Shown: piece by piece, positions 45,598 to 54,150 of the stretch
Layout of the letters: each line of letters opens with the position of its first letter
How positions within the stretch are numbered: position 1 is the first letter of the stretch
Assembly: GCA_028277185.1 (NCBI GenBank)
Contig: JANQGQ010000009.1
Coordinates: 1-64,000, forward strand
Length of the DNA: 64,000 bases
Reading direction: 5' to 3'
From: Woeseiaceae bacterium
GTDB taxonomy: Bacteria > Pseudomonadota > Gammaproteobacteria > Steroidobacterales > Woeseiaceae
Program-made: the position numbers and the translations under genes
Notes under the pieces: generated by a model
Database searches by the model: none
What the model saw: only the letters and a program-made list of their open reading frames with translations
Told to the model about the DNA's origin: nothing

Positions 45598-45975
45598 ATG
45601 AGATCACCAGTAAGCAGCGACCGCGCACCGGCGGCCATCGGGACCTATTCGCAGGGCGTCGTGGCCGGGAGATTCGTCTTCCTGTCCGGTCAGATACCGC
45701 TCGATCCGGCGACGATGAACGTCGTCGACGGCGACTTTGCCGAGCGCGCGCGGCAGGTGTTCCGCAACCTGGCAGCGGTCGCCGAAGCCGCGGGCGGAAG
45801 TCTCGCCGACGCCGTCAAGATCACGGTTTTCCTGACCGATCTCGACGACTTCGCGACCGTCAACCAGGTCATGGAGGAGTTTTTCGAGGCACCCTATCCG
45901 GCGCGCGCGGCGGTCGGCGTTGCCGCACTGCCGAGGGGCGTCGACGTCGAGGCCGACGCGATCCTCGCCCGTTAG
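45598..45975 (+). CDS. ridA: RidA-family reactive intermediate deaminase
   Basis: RidA (125 aa) hydrolyses reactive enamine/imine intermediates such as 2-aminoacrylate formed by PLP enzymes. The family pattern is clear: APAAIGTYSQGVVAG, FVFLSGQIPLDP, KITVFLTDLDDF, and PARAAVGVAALPRGVDVEAD with the substrate-binding Arg. Trimer predicted. ATG 45598 has AGGA eight bases upstream. The spoT-ridA-recG order is conserved in gammaproteobacteria. Confidence 0.96.
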   Translation: MRSPVSSDRAPAAIGTYSQGVVAGRFVFLSGQIPLDPATMNVVDGDFAERARQVFRNLAAVAEAAGGSLADAVKITVFLTDLDDFATVNQVMEEFFEAPYPARAAVGVAALPRGVDVEADAILAR

Positions 45976-46028
45976 CAGCGGCCGGCGCCCGAAACGGAGC
46001 CCGCGCGTTGGCATTGGCGGATGAGGCG

Positions 46029-48116
46029 ATGGGGGACGCGGCCGACGCACTGCACGCATCGGTAACGGCTCTCAGGGGCGTGGGCCAGGCCCTGGCGGCG
46101 AAACTCGGGAAGCTCGGCGTCGAACGCGTCGAGGATCTGCTCTTTCTGTTGCCACTGCGCTACGAGGACCGCACCGAACTCGTTCGTTTCGGTGCGCTGG
46201 TTCCCGGAACGCGCTGTCTCGCCAGCGGCGAAGTGTTGCTTGCCGAGACGGTTTTCCGCGGACGGCGGTCGCTGCTCGTTCGTCTCGGCGACGGCTCGGG
46301 ACAGCTTACGCTGCGCTTCTTCTATTTCTCCCGAAGCCAGGCAGACCAGTTCAGGGCGGGCGTCCGGGTGAGCTGCTTCGGCGAAGTCCGGCGCGGCCCC
46401 GGCGGGCTCGAGATGATTCATCCCGAGTATCGGCTGCTCAGGCCCGGCGAAGATCCCGTGCGGGCCGACGCGCTCACGCCCTGGTACCCGGCCACCGAAG
46501 GCGTGCAGCAAGGCCGGCTTCGCAACCTCACGGACCAGGCACTCCGGGTCCTCGAGCGCGAGGCTCCCGAGGAACTTCTGCCGGCCGCCGTGCTGGACGA
46601 CCTCGGTCTGCCGCCGCTGGTCGAGGCCATTCGCTACCTGCATCGCCCGCCGCCCGAAGCGGATATCGAAGAGCTCCGGCTCGGCACGCATCCCTGCCGC
46701 CAGCGGCTGGCCTTCGAGGAGCTGCTCGCGCACTACCTCAGTCTCAAGAGTCTGCGAGCCGCCGCGCGAACCGAGCACGCCGTCCCGCTTACGGCCGGCG
46801 GTCCGGAGCTCAAGGCGTTCATCGCCGGCCTGCCGTTCCGGCTGACCGGCGCCCAGCAACGGGTCGTCGGCGAGATCGTCGGCGATCTCGAGGAGCCGCA
46901 GCCGATGATGCGGCTGATTCAGGGCGACGTCGGTTCCGGAAAGACCGTCGTGGCGGCGATTGCCGCCGTCAAGGCCATCGCCAACGGTGTCCAGGCAGCG
47001 GTCATGGCACCGACGGAGCTTCTGGCCGAACAGCACCTCGCGAGTTTCTCGGGCTGGCTTGCACCGCTCGGTATCGAGCCCGTGTGGCTGTCGGGCAGTC
47101 AGCGCAGCGGCGCGCGACGCGCCGCGCTCGATGCCATAAGCAGCGGCAGCGGGCGCCTCGTGGTCGGAACCCACGCGCTGTTCCAGGAAGCCGTCGAGTT
47201 CCACCGTCTCGGTCTCGTGGTCATCGACGAGCAGCATCGTTTCGGCGTCGACCAGCGGCTTGCGCTCAGAAACAAGGGCAAGCGAACCGACGGCATCCCG
47301 CACCAGCTGGTGATGACGGCCACGCCGATTCCGCGCACGCTTGCGATGGCCGCCTACGCCGACCTCGATACGTCGATCATCGACGAGTTGCCGCCGGGGC
47401 GAAAACCCGTGACGACGATTGCGCTGCCCGACTCGAGGCGCGCGGACGTCGTCGAGCGCGTTCGCGAGGCCTGCCGCAACGGCCAGCAGGCTTACTGGGT
47501 CTGCCCGCTGATCGAGGAATCGGAGCTGCTCGACCACGAGGCGGCCGAAGCCAGCTACGAGCGCCTCAGAGACGCTCTCCCGGAGCTCAATGTAGGCCTC
47601 GTGCACGGGCGCATGAAGCCGGCCCAAAAGGAGCGCGGCATGCAGGCCTTCAAAGACGGGACGATCCAGCTCCTCGTGGCGACGACCGTGATCGAAGTGG
47701 GTGTCGACGTGCCCAACGCAAGCCTCATGATCGTCGAAAACGCGGAGCGGATGGGTCTGTCGCAGCTGCACCAGCTACGCGGCCGGGTCGGGCGCGGCGC
47801 GACGGAAAGCCACTGTGTGTTGCTGTATCGTTCCCCGCTCGGCCGGCTGGCGAAAGCCCGGCTCGGCGTGCTGCGCGACACCAACGACGGCTTCGTCGTC
47901 GCCGAACGCGACCTCGAACTCCGCGGCCCGGGCGACCTCATGGGAACGCGGCAGACCGGCCTGCCCGAGTACCGCATCGCCGACCTGGTCCGCGATGCGA
48001 CGCTGATGCCGCGCGTGCAGATCGCCGCGGAGAAGCTGCTGAGAAACGATCAGGACCGCGCCAGAGCCATCGTGCGGCGCTGGCTGACGCGAGCCGGGCA
48101 CTACACGCGGGTTTAG
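46029..48116 (+). CDS. recG: ATP-dependent DNA helicase RecG
   Basis: RecG (695 aa) remodels stalled replication forks and Holliday junctions. An N-terminal wedge OB domain (about 60-160) includes LFLLPLRYEDRTELV; then LTGAQQRVVGEIVGDL, Walker A GDVGSGKTVVAA, DEQH box VVIDEQHRFGV, motif III MTATPIPRTLA, and the second RecA domain with TTVIEVGVDVPNA and QLRGRVGRG, ending with the TRG region (GPGDLMGTRQTGLPEYRIAD). ATG 46029 chosen; TTG 46008 with GGAG upstream is an alternative. Immediately followed by ubiA. Confidence 0.97.
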   Translation: MGDAADALHASVTALRGVGQALAAKLGKLGVERVEDLLFLLPLRYEDRTELVRFGALVPGTRCLASGEVLLAETVFRGRRSLLVRLGDGSGQLTLRFFYFSRSQADQFRAGVRVSCFGEVRRGPGGLEMIHPEYRLLRPGEDPVRADALTPWYPATEGVQQGRLRNLTDQALRVLEREAPEELLPAAVLDDLGLPPLVEAIRYLHRPPPEADIEELRLGTHPCRQRLAFEELLAHYLSLKSLRAAARTEHAVPLTAGGPELKAFIAGLPFRLTGAQQRVVGEIVGDLEEPQPMMRLIQGDVGSGKTVVAAIAAVKAIANGVQAAVMAPTELLAEQHLASFSGWLAPLGIEPVWLSGSQRSGARRAALDAISSGSGRLVVGTHALFQEAVEFHRLGLVVIDEQHRFGVDQRLALRNKGKRTDGIPHQLVMTATPIPRTLAMAAYADLDTSIIDELPPGRKPVTTIALPDSRRADVVERVREACRNGQQAYWVCPLIEESELLDHEAAEASYERLRDALPELNVGLVHGRMKPAQKERGMQAFKDGTIQLLVATTVIEVGVDVPNASLMIVENAERMGLSQLHQLRGRVGRGATESHCVLLYRSPLGRLAKARLGVLRDTNDGFVVAERDLELRGPGDLMGTRQTGLPEYRIADLVRDATLMPRVQIAAEKLLRNDQDRARAIVRRWLTRAGHYTRV

Positions 48117-48128
48117 TATCCCGTCGAC

Positions 48129-49079
48129 GTGATTTGGTACCGTTCCGAGCATGCCGCAACCCTTCTGCCCGAAGCCGTGAGACCGACGCCCTCACCAAGC
48201 CTGCGCTCCGACGTCACAGCTCAGCTGAAGGCGTATGCGGCGCTGATGCGGATCGACAAACCGGTCGGCTCCTACCTGCTGCTCTGGCCGACGCTCTGGG
48301 CGTTATGGCTTGCCGGCGAAGGCCGACCCGACCAGGGGCTGTTCATCGTGTTCGTCATCGGCGTGTTGGTAATGCGCTCGGCCGGCTGTGTCATCAACGA
48401 TTTCGCGGACCGCCGCATCGACCCGTACGTGGAGCGCACGCGGCAGCGTCCGCTGGCCAGCGGCGCGGTCAAACCAGCGGAGGCGATCGCGCTGTTCGTG
48501 GCACTCGGCCTCGTCGCCGTGGGGCTTGCGATGATGTTGAATCCGCTTGCCCAGCTCATCGCCGCGGTCGCCGCGGTCCTGACGGTCGTCTACCCCTTCC
48601 TCAAGCGCTACTTCTCGGTTCCGCAATTCGTGCTGGGCGCCGCCTTCGCCTCGGCGATCCCGATGGCCTTTGCCGCACAGACCGGCGGCACACCGCCGCT
48701 TGCGTGGCTGACTTTCGGTGCCACGGTCATCTGGGCGGTCATTTACGACACTTTTTACGCCATGGTCGATCGCGAAGACGATCTCAGGATCGGCGTCAAG
48801 TCGACCGCCATCCTGTTCGGCGACATGGATCTGTTCGCTATCGGCGCGATGCAGGGCATCATGCTGCTGGCGCTGATCCTGATCGGCCAGCGGGCCGGGC
48901 TCGGGCCCTGGTACTACGGGTCGCTGCTGCTTGCCGCGGCGCTGATGCTGCGGCATCTCAGCCTCGCGAGACATCGCGATCGCGACGGTTGCTTCCGGGC
49001 GTTCCGCGAAAACCACATCATCGGCCTCGTCGTGTTCATCGGTATCGTCCTGAGCTATACCTTCGATCCCGTCGTTTAG
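48129..49079 (+). CDS. ubiA: 4-hydroxybenzoate polyprenyltransferase
   Basis: UbiA (316 aa) prenylates 4-hydroxybenzoate in ubiquinone synthesis, in the inner membrane. The two Asp-rich motifs are CVINDFADRRIDPYVERTR and DTFYAMVDREDDLRIGVKS, plus about eight hydrophobic helices and the N-terminal MRIDKPVGSYLLLWPTLWAL. The start is GTG at 48129, 12 bases after recG, although an internal ATG nearer the first helix is possible. Its product feeds the electron-transport chain that ends in the oxidase encoded downstream. Confidence 0.95.
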   Translation: MIWYRSEHAATLLPEAVRPTPSPSLRSDVTAQLKAYAALMRIDKPVGSYLLLWPTLWALWLAGEGRPDQGLFIVFVIGVLVMRSAGCVINDFADRRIDPYVERTRQRPLASGAVKPAEAIALFVALGLVAVGLAMMLNPLAQLIAAVAAVLTVVYPFLKRYFSVPQFVLGAAFASAIPMAFAAQTGGTPPLAWLTFGATVIWAVIYDTFYAMVDREDDLRIGVKSTAILFGDMDLFAIGAMQGIMLLALILIGQRAGLGPWYYGSLLLAAALMLRHLSLARHRDRDGCFRAFRENHIIGLVVFIGIVLSYTFDPVV

Positions 49080-49098
49080 ATCTGTTCCGGGACAGGTG

Positions 49099-49806
49099 CT
49101 AGACGCGCCGCGCTGCAACCAACACGGCGACGCGCCGGGCACCGTGCCGCTTCAGACAGCGGGCCAGTTCGTAGACCGTCGCACCGGTCGTCATGACGTC
49201 GTCGACGATCAATGGGTAGCGGGCGGCAAGCTTGTCGCGTACTTCGAAGGCACCGCGCACGTTGCGCTGACGTCCGGCTGCGTCGAGACCCGTCTGCGGC
49301 CGCGTGGACCGCGTACGAACGACGTTGCGGGCTTTCGGCACTGCGACGCCGAGGCAGCGGGCGAGTTCCGCCGCCTGATTGAATCCCCGGCGCGCATGCC
49401 GGCCGCGCGCCAGCGGCACCGCGACGATCGCATCGCATTCAGCCGGGACCAGCATGCGCATCCGCTCGGCAAGCAGCGGCAGGTATTCGAGCCGATGAGC
49501 GAACTTCACGGCGCGTATGGCTGCGTCGACCGGAAAGGCATAGCGAAACGCGGCATGGACCCGGTCGGCCGGCGGCTCCCGGGTCCGGCAGGCGCCGCAA
49601 ATCCGACCGCGGCCGGCAAGCGGAAGCGCGCAGCGACGGCATGAGCGTGGCTGCCGGGGCAGATCCGCCCGGCAGCCCGCGCACACGCTTGCGCCCTCCG
49701 CGACGCGCGACGACCGGCAGAGCACGCAGGCAGGCGGCAGCAGAAGGCGCTCGAACCGCAGCAGCGCGGATTTCAGGAGCGGGTACGGCATGAGTCCGGG
49801 ACTCAT
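49099..49806 (-). CDS. comF: ComF-family phosphoribosyltransferase-like protein
   Basis: ComF (235 aa) has an N-terminal zinc-ribbon region with CVLCRSS, CAGCRADLP, CRRCALPL and CGACRTREP, and a C-terminal PRTase domain with the PRPP loop LIVDDVMTTGATV. Homologues are needed for DNA uptake in naturally transformable bacteria, and with pilMNOPQ present competence is possible. The ATG at 49806 has AGG seven bases upstream; longer open frame upstream is antisense to bioC. Divergent from bioC, a common comF/bioC arrangement. Confidence 0.94.
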   Translation of the reverse strand: MSPGLMPYPLLKSALLRFERLLLPPACVLCRSSRVAEGASVCAGCRADLPRQPRSCRRCALPLAGRGRICGACRTREPPADRVHAAFRYAFPVDAAIRAVKFAHRLEYLPLLAERMRMLVPAECDAIVAVPLARGRHARRGFNQAAELARCLGVAVPKARNVVRTRSTRPQTGLDAAGRQRNVRGAFEVRDKLAARYPLIVDDVMTTGATVYELARCLKRHGARRVAVLVAARRV

Positions 49807-49881
49807 CTGACGACAGCCTGCAAGGCACGGCAACAGCCGAAAACGCTGCGGACCACGAGAAATCCGTGGTAGAAACACCTC

Positions 49882-50724
49882 GTGTCGACCCCACGCCGCC
49901 CCCGGGATCTCTTGAAGCGCCTCGCACTCGCAGCTCCGGCGTTCGATTCGTTTGCGTTCGTGCACGAACACACGCGCCAGGGGCTGCTCGACCGGCTCAC
50001 GCCGATGACGCTCAGCGCCGGGCGCATCGTCGATCTCGGAACCGCGACCGGCGCGGCGATTCCGGCTTTGAGAAAGCGTTTCCCGCGCGCCCGCATACAT
50101 GGCGTCGACCTCAGTCCCGACATGCTGCGGCAGCAGCCATCCGGACTGTTCTCGCGGCGCTCGCTCGTCTGCGCGGACGCCGCGGAGCTGCCCTTCCAGG
50201 ACGCCAGCATCGACCTGGTGTTCGCCAATCAGCTTCTCTCGTTCACCGACGACGTTGCCGGAGTCTGCCGGGAGATCGGCCGGGTCCTGCGCGACGACGG
50301 GGTCTTCGCGTTCGCTCTGCTGGGACCCGACAGCTTCAGCGAACTCAAGGCCGCGTGGCGCCGCGTGGACGACACCGCCCACGTCGTGAGTTTTCCCGAC
50401 ATGCACAACGTCGGCGACGCGCTGGTGCGCGCGGGCCTGCGCGATCCGGTACTCGACGTCGACCGGCTCAGGCTGAGCTACGCCACACCCGCGGCCCTGT
50501 ACCGCGATCTGGCTGGCGTCGCGGCGCGCAACAGCCTCGCGGACCGGGCGCAGGGTCTCATGAGCCGCGGCAGACTCCGGGCCTTCGAGCGCGCGCTGTT
50601 CGGCGAAGGCGACGCGGTGACGCTCGAGCTCGAACTGGTCTATGGCCACGCATTTGGCGGTCACGCCACAACGCCGGGAGGGCCCGTCAGGATAAGCCCG
50701 GAAAGCATCGGCCGGCGACGTTGA
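49882..50724 (+). CDS. bioC: Malonyl-ACP O-methyltransferase BioC-like
   Basis: A 280-residue class I SAM methyltransferase. SAM motif I is IVDLGTATGAA, motif II HGVDLSPDML, with FANQLLSFTDDVAGVCREIG following. The second half (FALLGPDSFSELKAAW and VVSFPDMHNVGDALVRAGLR) is characteristic of BioC, which methylates malonyl-ACP to start pimelate synthesis for biotin. GTG start at 49882. Motif I has an Ala/Thr variant (TATG) of the usual GxGxG. No other bio genes are in the window, so the assignment rests on sequence and the comF neighbour. Confidence 0.86.
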   Translation: MSTPRRPRDLLKRLALAAPAFDSFAFVHEHTRQGLLDRLTPMTLSAGRIVDLGTATGAAIPALRKRFPRARIHGVDLSPDMLRQQPSGLFSRRSLVCADAAELPFQDASIDLVFANQLLSFTDDVAGVCREIGRVLRDDGVFAFALLGPDSFSELKAAWRRVDDTAHVVSFPDMHNVGDALVRAGLRDPVLDVDRLRLSYATPAALYRDLAGVAARNSLADRAQGLMSRGRLRAFERALFGEGDAVTLELELVYGHAFGGHATTPGGPVRISPESIGRRR

Positions 50725-51013
50725 CGTCAACGCGTATCGCCCTGCTTGTGACGGCCTGCACACTATTGTGCAAACGGTTGTTGTAAAAGCGTTTTTTCGT
50801 CGTACATCGGGGCTTGTCAGCATTGCCTGACACAGCGGATTTCAGTACACTGCACAAGTCTTCAATCGAAGGCGAAATGAGCAAGGTCTGACCCTCCGGT
50901 TACGCCACCCACCATGGACCGTTCACCTCGACGCCGCAGGCGCCGGGCGATACGTGGCGAGCGGGAGATACCTTCAACAGGCGGGCCACGGTCCGCGGGA
51001 AAGCGACAAATCA
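50725..51013. promoter_or_regulatory. Upstream region of the cytochrome oxidase cluster
   Basis: A gene-free stretch of about 290 bases before coxB. TTGACGTCAA (50721-50730), a perfect 10-bp palindrome, overlaps the bioC stop. TGCACA and TGTGCA (50757-50762, 50767-50772) form a dyad with a 4-base spacer. They are possible operators for oxidase expression, but the cognate regulator is not recognisable. No firm sigma-70 pair was identified. Confidence 0.4.
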
Positions 51014-51817
51014 ATGCTGCAAAAAACCGTCCTCTGCATGATCGGCCTCACTCTCGCGGGTGTCGCCCATGCCAGCTGGGGCCTCAACATGCCCCAGGGT
51101 GTCACCGAGCTGAGCAAGGAAACCTACGATCTGCACATGAAGGTCTTCTGGGTCTGCGTGGCGATCGGCGTGGTGGTGTTCGGCGTCATGATCTATTCGA
51201 TCTTCGCGCACCGGAAGTCGAGGGGCGTGACCCCCGCGACCTTCTCGCACAGCACGACGGCCGAGATCATCTGGACCGCCGTGCCGGTGGTCATCCTGCT
51301 TGCACTCGCGGTTCCGACCGCAAAGACGCTGGTGCGCCTGGAAGACTCCCGCGACCCGGACCTGACGATCGTCGCAACCGGCTATCAATGGAAGTGGCAC
51401 TACCAGTACCAGGACGAGGACCTCGGCTTCTATTCGTCGCTGTCGAGGCCAAGCCTCGAGGCGCGCCGCAAGCAGTCGGGGATCGACCCGTTCAGCGTCG
51501 ACAACTATCTGCTCGACGTCGACAACCCCGTCGTTGTCCCGGTCGGCAAGAAGGTTCGCCTGCTGCTGACCTCGAACGACGTTCTGCACGCCTGGTGGGT
51601 CCCCGACCTTGCGATCAAGAAGGACGCGATCCCGGGCATGATCAACGAGACCTGGTTCAAGGCCGAGCAGGTAGGTACCTACCGCGGTCAATGCGCCGAG
51701 CTTTGCGGCAAGGACCACGGCTATATGCCGATCGTCGTCGAAGTCGTAGACGAAGACGCCTACCAGGCCTGGGTCGACACGCGGAAAGCGGACGCGCCGC
51801 AGCTCGCAGCCAACTGA
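51014..51817 (+). CDS. ctaC: Cytochrome c oxidase subunit II
   Basis: CoxB/CtaC (267 aa) carries the binuclear CuA site that accepts electrons from cytochrome c. Signal-like N terminus (MLQKTVLCMIGLTLAGVAHA), two membrane helices (about 45-68 and 90-112), ATGYQWKWHYQYQDED in the electron-entry region, and CuA ligands in VLHAWWVPD (His) and QCAELCGKDHGYM (two Cys, His, Met). There is no fused cytochrome c domain. ATG 51014 was chosen for the signal peptide; the frame is open to 50954. First gene of the oxidase cluster. Confidence 0.96.
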   Translation: MLQKTVLCMIGLTLAGVAHASWGLNMPQGVTELSKETYDLHMKVFWVCVAIGVVVFGVMIYSIFAHRKSRGVTPATFSHSTTAEIIWTAVPVVILLALAVPTAKTLVRLEDSRDPDLTIVATGYQWKWHYQYQDEDLGFYSSLSRPSLEARRKQSGIDPFSVDNYLLDVDNPVVVPVGKKVRLLLTSNDVLHAWWVPDLAIKKDAIPGMINETWFKAEQVGTYRGQCAELCGKDHGYMPIVVEVVDEDAYQAWVDTRKADAPQLAAN

Positions 51818-51844
51818 GAGATTCGCTAAAGAGATTCGAAGATT

Positions 51845-53443
51845 ATGAGCACCATTGCAGCAGACGTTAAAGACCACACACACGACGATCACGGCCCAGC
51901 CAAGGGCTATCGTCGCTGGCTGTTCGCGACGAATCACAAGGACATCGGAACGATGTACCTGATCTTCAGCTTCGTGATGTTCCTGATTGGCGGCCTCATG
52001 GCGCTGGTAATCCGCTCGGAACTCGCGATCCCGGGCCTGCAGTTCGTCCATCCCGAATTCTTCAACCAGATGACGACCATGCACGCGCTGATCATGGTCT
52101 TCGGCGCGGTCATGCCGGCGTTCGTGGGGCTTGCGAACTGGATGATCCCGATGATGATCGGCGCGCCCGACATGGCGCTGCCGCGCATGAACAACTGGTC
52201 GTTCTGGATCCTCCCGGTAGCGTTCGGCATCCTGCTCTCGACGCTGTTCATGCCGGGCGGCGCGCCGGCAAGCGGCTGGACGATGTATCCCCCGCTCGTG
52301 CTGCAGACCGGCGACGCGTTCCCGTTCCTGATCTTCTCGGTGCACCTGATGGGCATCTCGTCGATCATGGGCGCGATCAACATCATCGTGACGATCATGA
52401 ACATGCGGACGCCCGAGATGTCGCTGCTGCGCATGCCGATCTTCGTCTGGACATGGCTCATCACGGCCTACCTGCTCATCGCGGTCATGCCGGTCCTCGC
52501 CGGCGCCGTGACGATGCTCCTGACCGACCAGTTCTTCGGCACCAGCTTCTTCCTCGCGGCCGGCGGCGGCGACCCGGTCATGTTCCAGCACATCTTCTGG
52601 TTCTTCGGCCACCCCGAGGTCTACATCATGATCCTGCCGGCCTTCGGCGTCGTGTCGGAGATCATCCCGACTTTCGCCCGGAAGCCTTTGTTCGGCCGCG
52701 ACTCGATGATCTATGCAGCTTCCTGCATCGCGTTCCTGTCCTTCATCGTCTGGGCGCACCACATGTTCACGGTCGGCATGCCGTTGTCGGGGCAGCTCTT
52801 CTTCATGTTTGCGACGATGCTCATCGCCATCCCGACCGGGGTGAAAGTGTTCAACTGGGTCGCGACGATGTGGCGCGGGGCGATGACTTTCGAGACGCCA
52901 ATGCTGTTCGCGCTGGCGTTCGTGTTCCTGTTCACGATCGGCGGTTTCTCCGGCCTGATGCTTGCGATAACGCCGGCTGACATCCAGTACCACGACTCCT
53001 ATTTCGTCGTCGCGCACTTCCACTACGTGCTGGTACCCGGCTCGATCTTCGCGATCATGGCCGGCGCCTACTACTGGCTGCCCAAGTGGACCGGCTTCAT
53101 GTACAACGAGGCGCTCGGCAAGCTGCATTTCTGGCTGTCGACGATTTTCGTCAACCTGACGTTCTTCCCGATGCACTTCCTCGGGCTTGCAGGCATGCCG
53201 CGGCGTATTCCCGACTACGCGACGCAGTTCGCCGATTTCAACTTCATCGCGAGTATCGGCGCCTTCGGTTTCGGCCTGTCGCAACTCATCTTCATCTGGG
53301 TGCTCCTGACGGCCAAACGCGGCGTCCCGGCGACCGACGCCGTCTGGGACGATCCGGAAGGGCTGGAGTGGACCGTGCCGTCGCCGGCGCCGTTCCACAC
53401 CTTCGATACGCCGCCCAAGCTGCCCGCGCCTAAGTTCGGATGA
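51845..53443 (+). CDS. ctaD: Cytochrome c oxidase subunit I
   Basis: CtaD (532 aa) is the catalytic heme-copper subunit. HALIMVFG carries a low-spin heme ligand; the active-site segment is FFGHPEVYIMILPAFGVVSE (CuB His and cross-linked Tyr), with HHMFTVG giving two more CuB ligands and HDSYFVVAHFHYVL the heme ligands. Twelve helices are expected. GHPEVY marks an A-family, heme a oxidase. Its stop overlaps the next tiny gene in ATGA form. Confidence 0.98.
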   Translation: MSTIAADVKDHTHDDHGPAKGYRRWLFATNHKDIGTMYLIFSFVMFLIGGLMALVIRSELAIPGLQFVHPEFFNQMTTMHALIMVFGAVMPAFVGLANWMIPMMIGAPDMALPRMNNWSFWILPVAFGILLSTLFMPGGAPASGWTMYPPLVLQTGDAFPFLIFSVHLMGISSIMGAINIIVTIMNMRTPEMSLLRMPIFVWTWLITAYLLIAVMPVLAGAVTMLLTDQFFGTSFFLAAGGGDPVMFQHIFWFFGHPEVYIMILPAFGVVSEIIPTFARKPLFGRDSMIYAASCIAFLSFIVWAHHMFTVGMPLSGQLFFMFATMLIAIPTGVKVFNWVATMWRGAMTFETPMLFALAFVFLFTIGGFSGLMLAITPADIQYHDSYFVVAHFHYVLVPGSIFAIMAGAYYWLPKWTGFMYNEALGKLHFWLSTIFVNLTFFPMHFLGLAGMPRRIPDYATQFADFNFIASIGAFGFGLSQLIFIWVLLTAKRGVPATDAVWDDPEGLEWTVPSPAPFHTFDTPPKLPAPKFG

Positions 53444-53562
53444 CGGGCATTGCCGATATGGCGGGGAAGAAGACCAGCATCCGGCGCACGGCGTTGATCC
53501 TGCTCGCCGTCGCGCTGCTGATCTACTTAACCTTCATAATCACCGCCGTTCTGCGGAGTTGA
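53440..53562 (+). CDS. Small single-helix membrane protein of the oxidase cluster
   Basis: ATG at 53440 overlaps the ctaD stop (ATGA) and reads 40 codons to TGA at 53560: [20 protein letters not shown] followed by [20 protein letters not shown]. It has a basic N-terminal patch (KKTSIRR) and one membrane helix with the N terminus inside. It ends ten bases before ctaG. Tiny proteins at this spot between ctaD and ctaG are known in other proteobacteria as cytochrome oxidase small assembly proteins, so a role in subunit I maturation is likely. Below the length cut-off of common gene finders. Confidence 0.8.
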   Translation: MTGIADMAGKKTSIRRTALILLAVALLIYLTFIITAVLRS

Positions 53563-53572
53563 ACGACCTCAC

Positions 53573-54118
53573 ATGACGACTGAAAAGCCCGACAGCTCGA
53601 CCAATCGCACTCTCATCGGCCGCCTGCTGCTGCTTGCAGTCGGCATGTTCGGTTTCGGGTTTGCGCTCGTGCCGCTGTACGACGTGTTCTGCGAGATCAC
53701 AGGGCTCGGCGGGCGCACCAACACGGAAGCCGTCAAAGTCGCGGAAGCGCCCGACTTCAACCGGGAGATCCGGGTCGAGTTCGTCACGACGCTGAACTCT
53801 TACGCGCAGTTCGAGTTCGCGGCCGACCGGCCCAGCATGGTCGTCAACCCGGGCAAAATGTACTACGCCTCGTTCACGGCGAAGAACCTGTCGGGTGAGA
53901 ACACCGTTGCGCAGGCGATTCCCAGCGTGGCGCCCGGAACGGCGGCGGACCACTTCCTGAAGATCCATTGCTTCTGCTTCGAGAACCAGGAGTTTCTCGC
54001 CGACGAGGAGCGGCCGCTGCCGTTGCAGTTCATAGTGGACCCGGACCTGCCGGCCTACGTCGATACGATTACCCTGCAGTACACGTTTTTTGATAACGTT
54101 CGCGCCGCCGCGAACTGA
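53573..54118 (+). CDS. ctaG: Cytochrome c oxidase assembly protein CtaG (Cox11)
   Basis: CtaG (181 aa) delivers copper to the CuB site of subunit I. One N-terminal membrane anchor ([20 protein letters not shown], followed by [11 protein letters not shown]) and a periplasmic immunoglobulin-like domain with the copper-binding CFCF motif ([17 protein letters not shown]) are intact. Family-typical length. Lies between the small protein and ctaE. Confidence 0.97.
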   Translation: MTTEKPDSSTNRTLIGRLLLLAVGMFGFGFALVPLYDVFCEITGLGGRTNTEAVKVAEAPDFNREIRVEFVTTLNSYAQFEFAADRPSMVVNPGKMYYASFTAKNLSGENTVAQAIPSVAPGTAADHFLKIHCFCFENQEFLADEERPLPLQFIVDPDLPAYVDTITLQYTFFDNVRAAAN

Positions 54119-54150
54119 AACCCATACACAAGATCCACGCGAGACTCGCC

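Noticed and set aside
44529..46028. Upstream extension of the recG frame through spoT and ridA
   Set aside because: It overlaps two genuine genes in another frame and is Arg-rich. RecG starts at 46029 or 46008 by family length.
51011..53398. 795-codon minus-strand frame across ctaC-ctaD
   Set aside because: Low-complexity Arg/Glu/His composition and no start signals; the plus strand encodes cytochrome oxidase subunits with all ligands.
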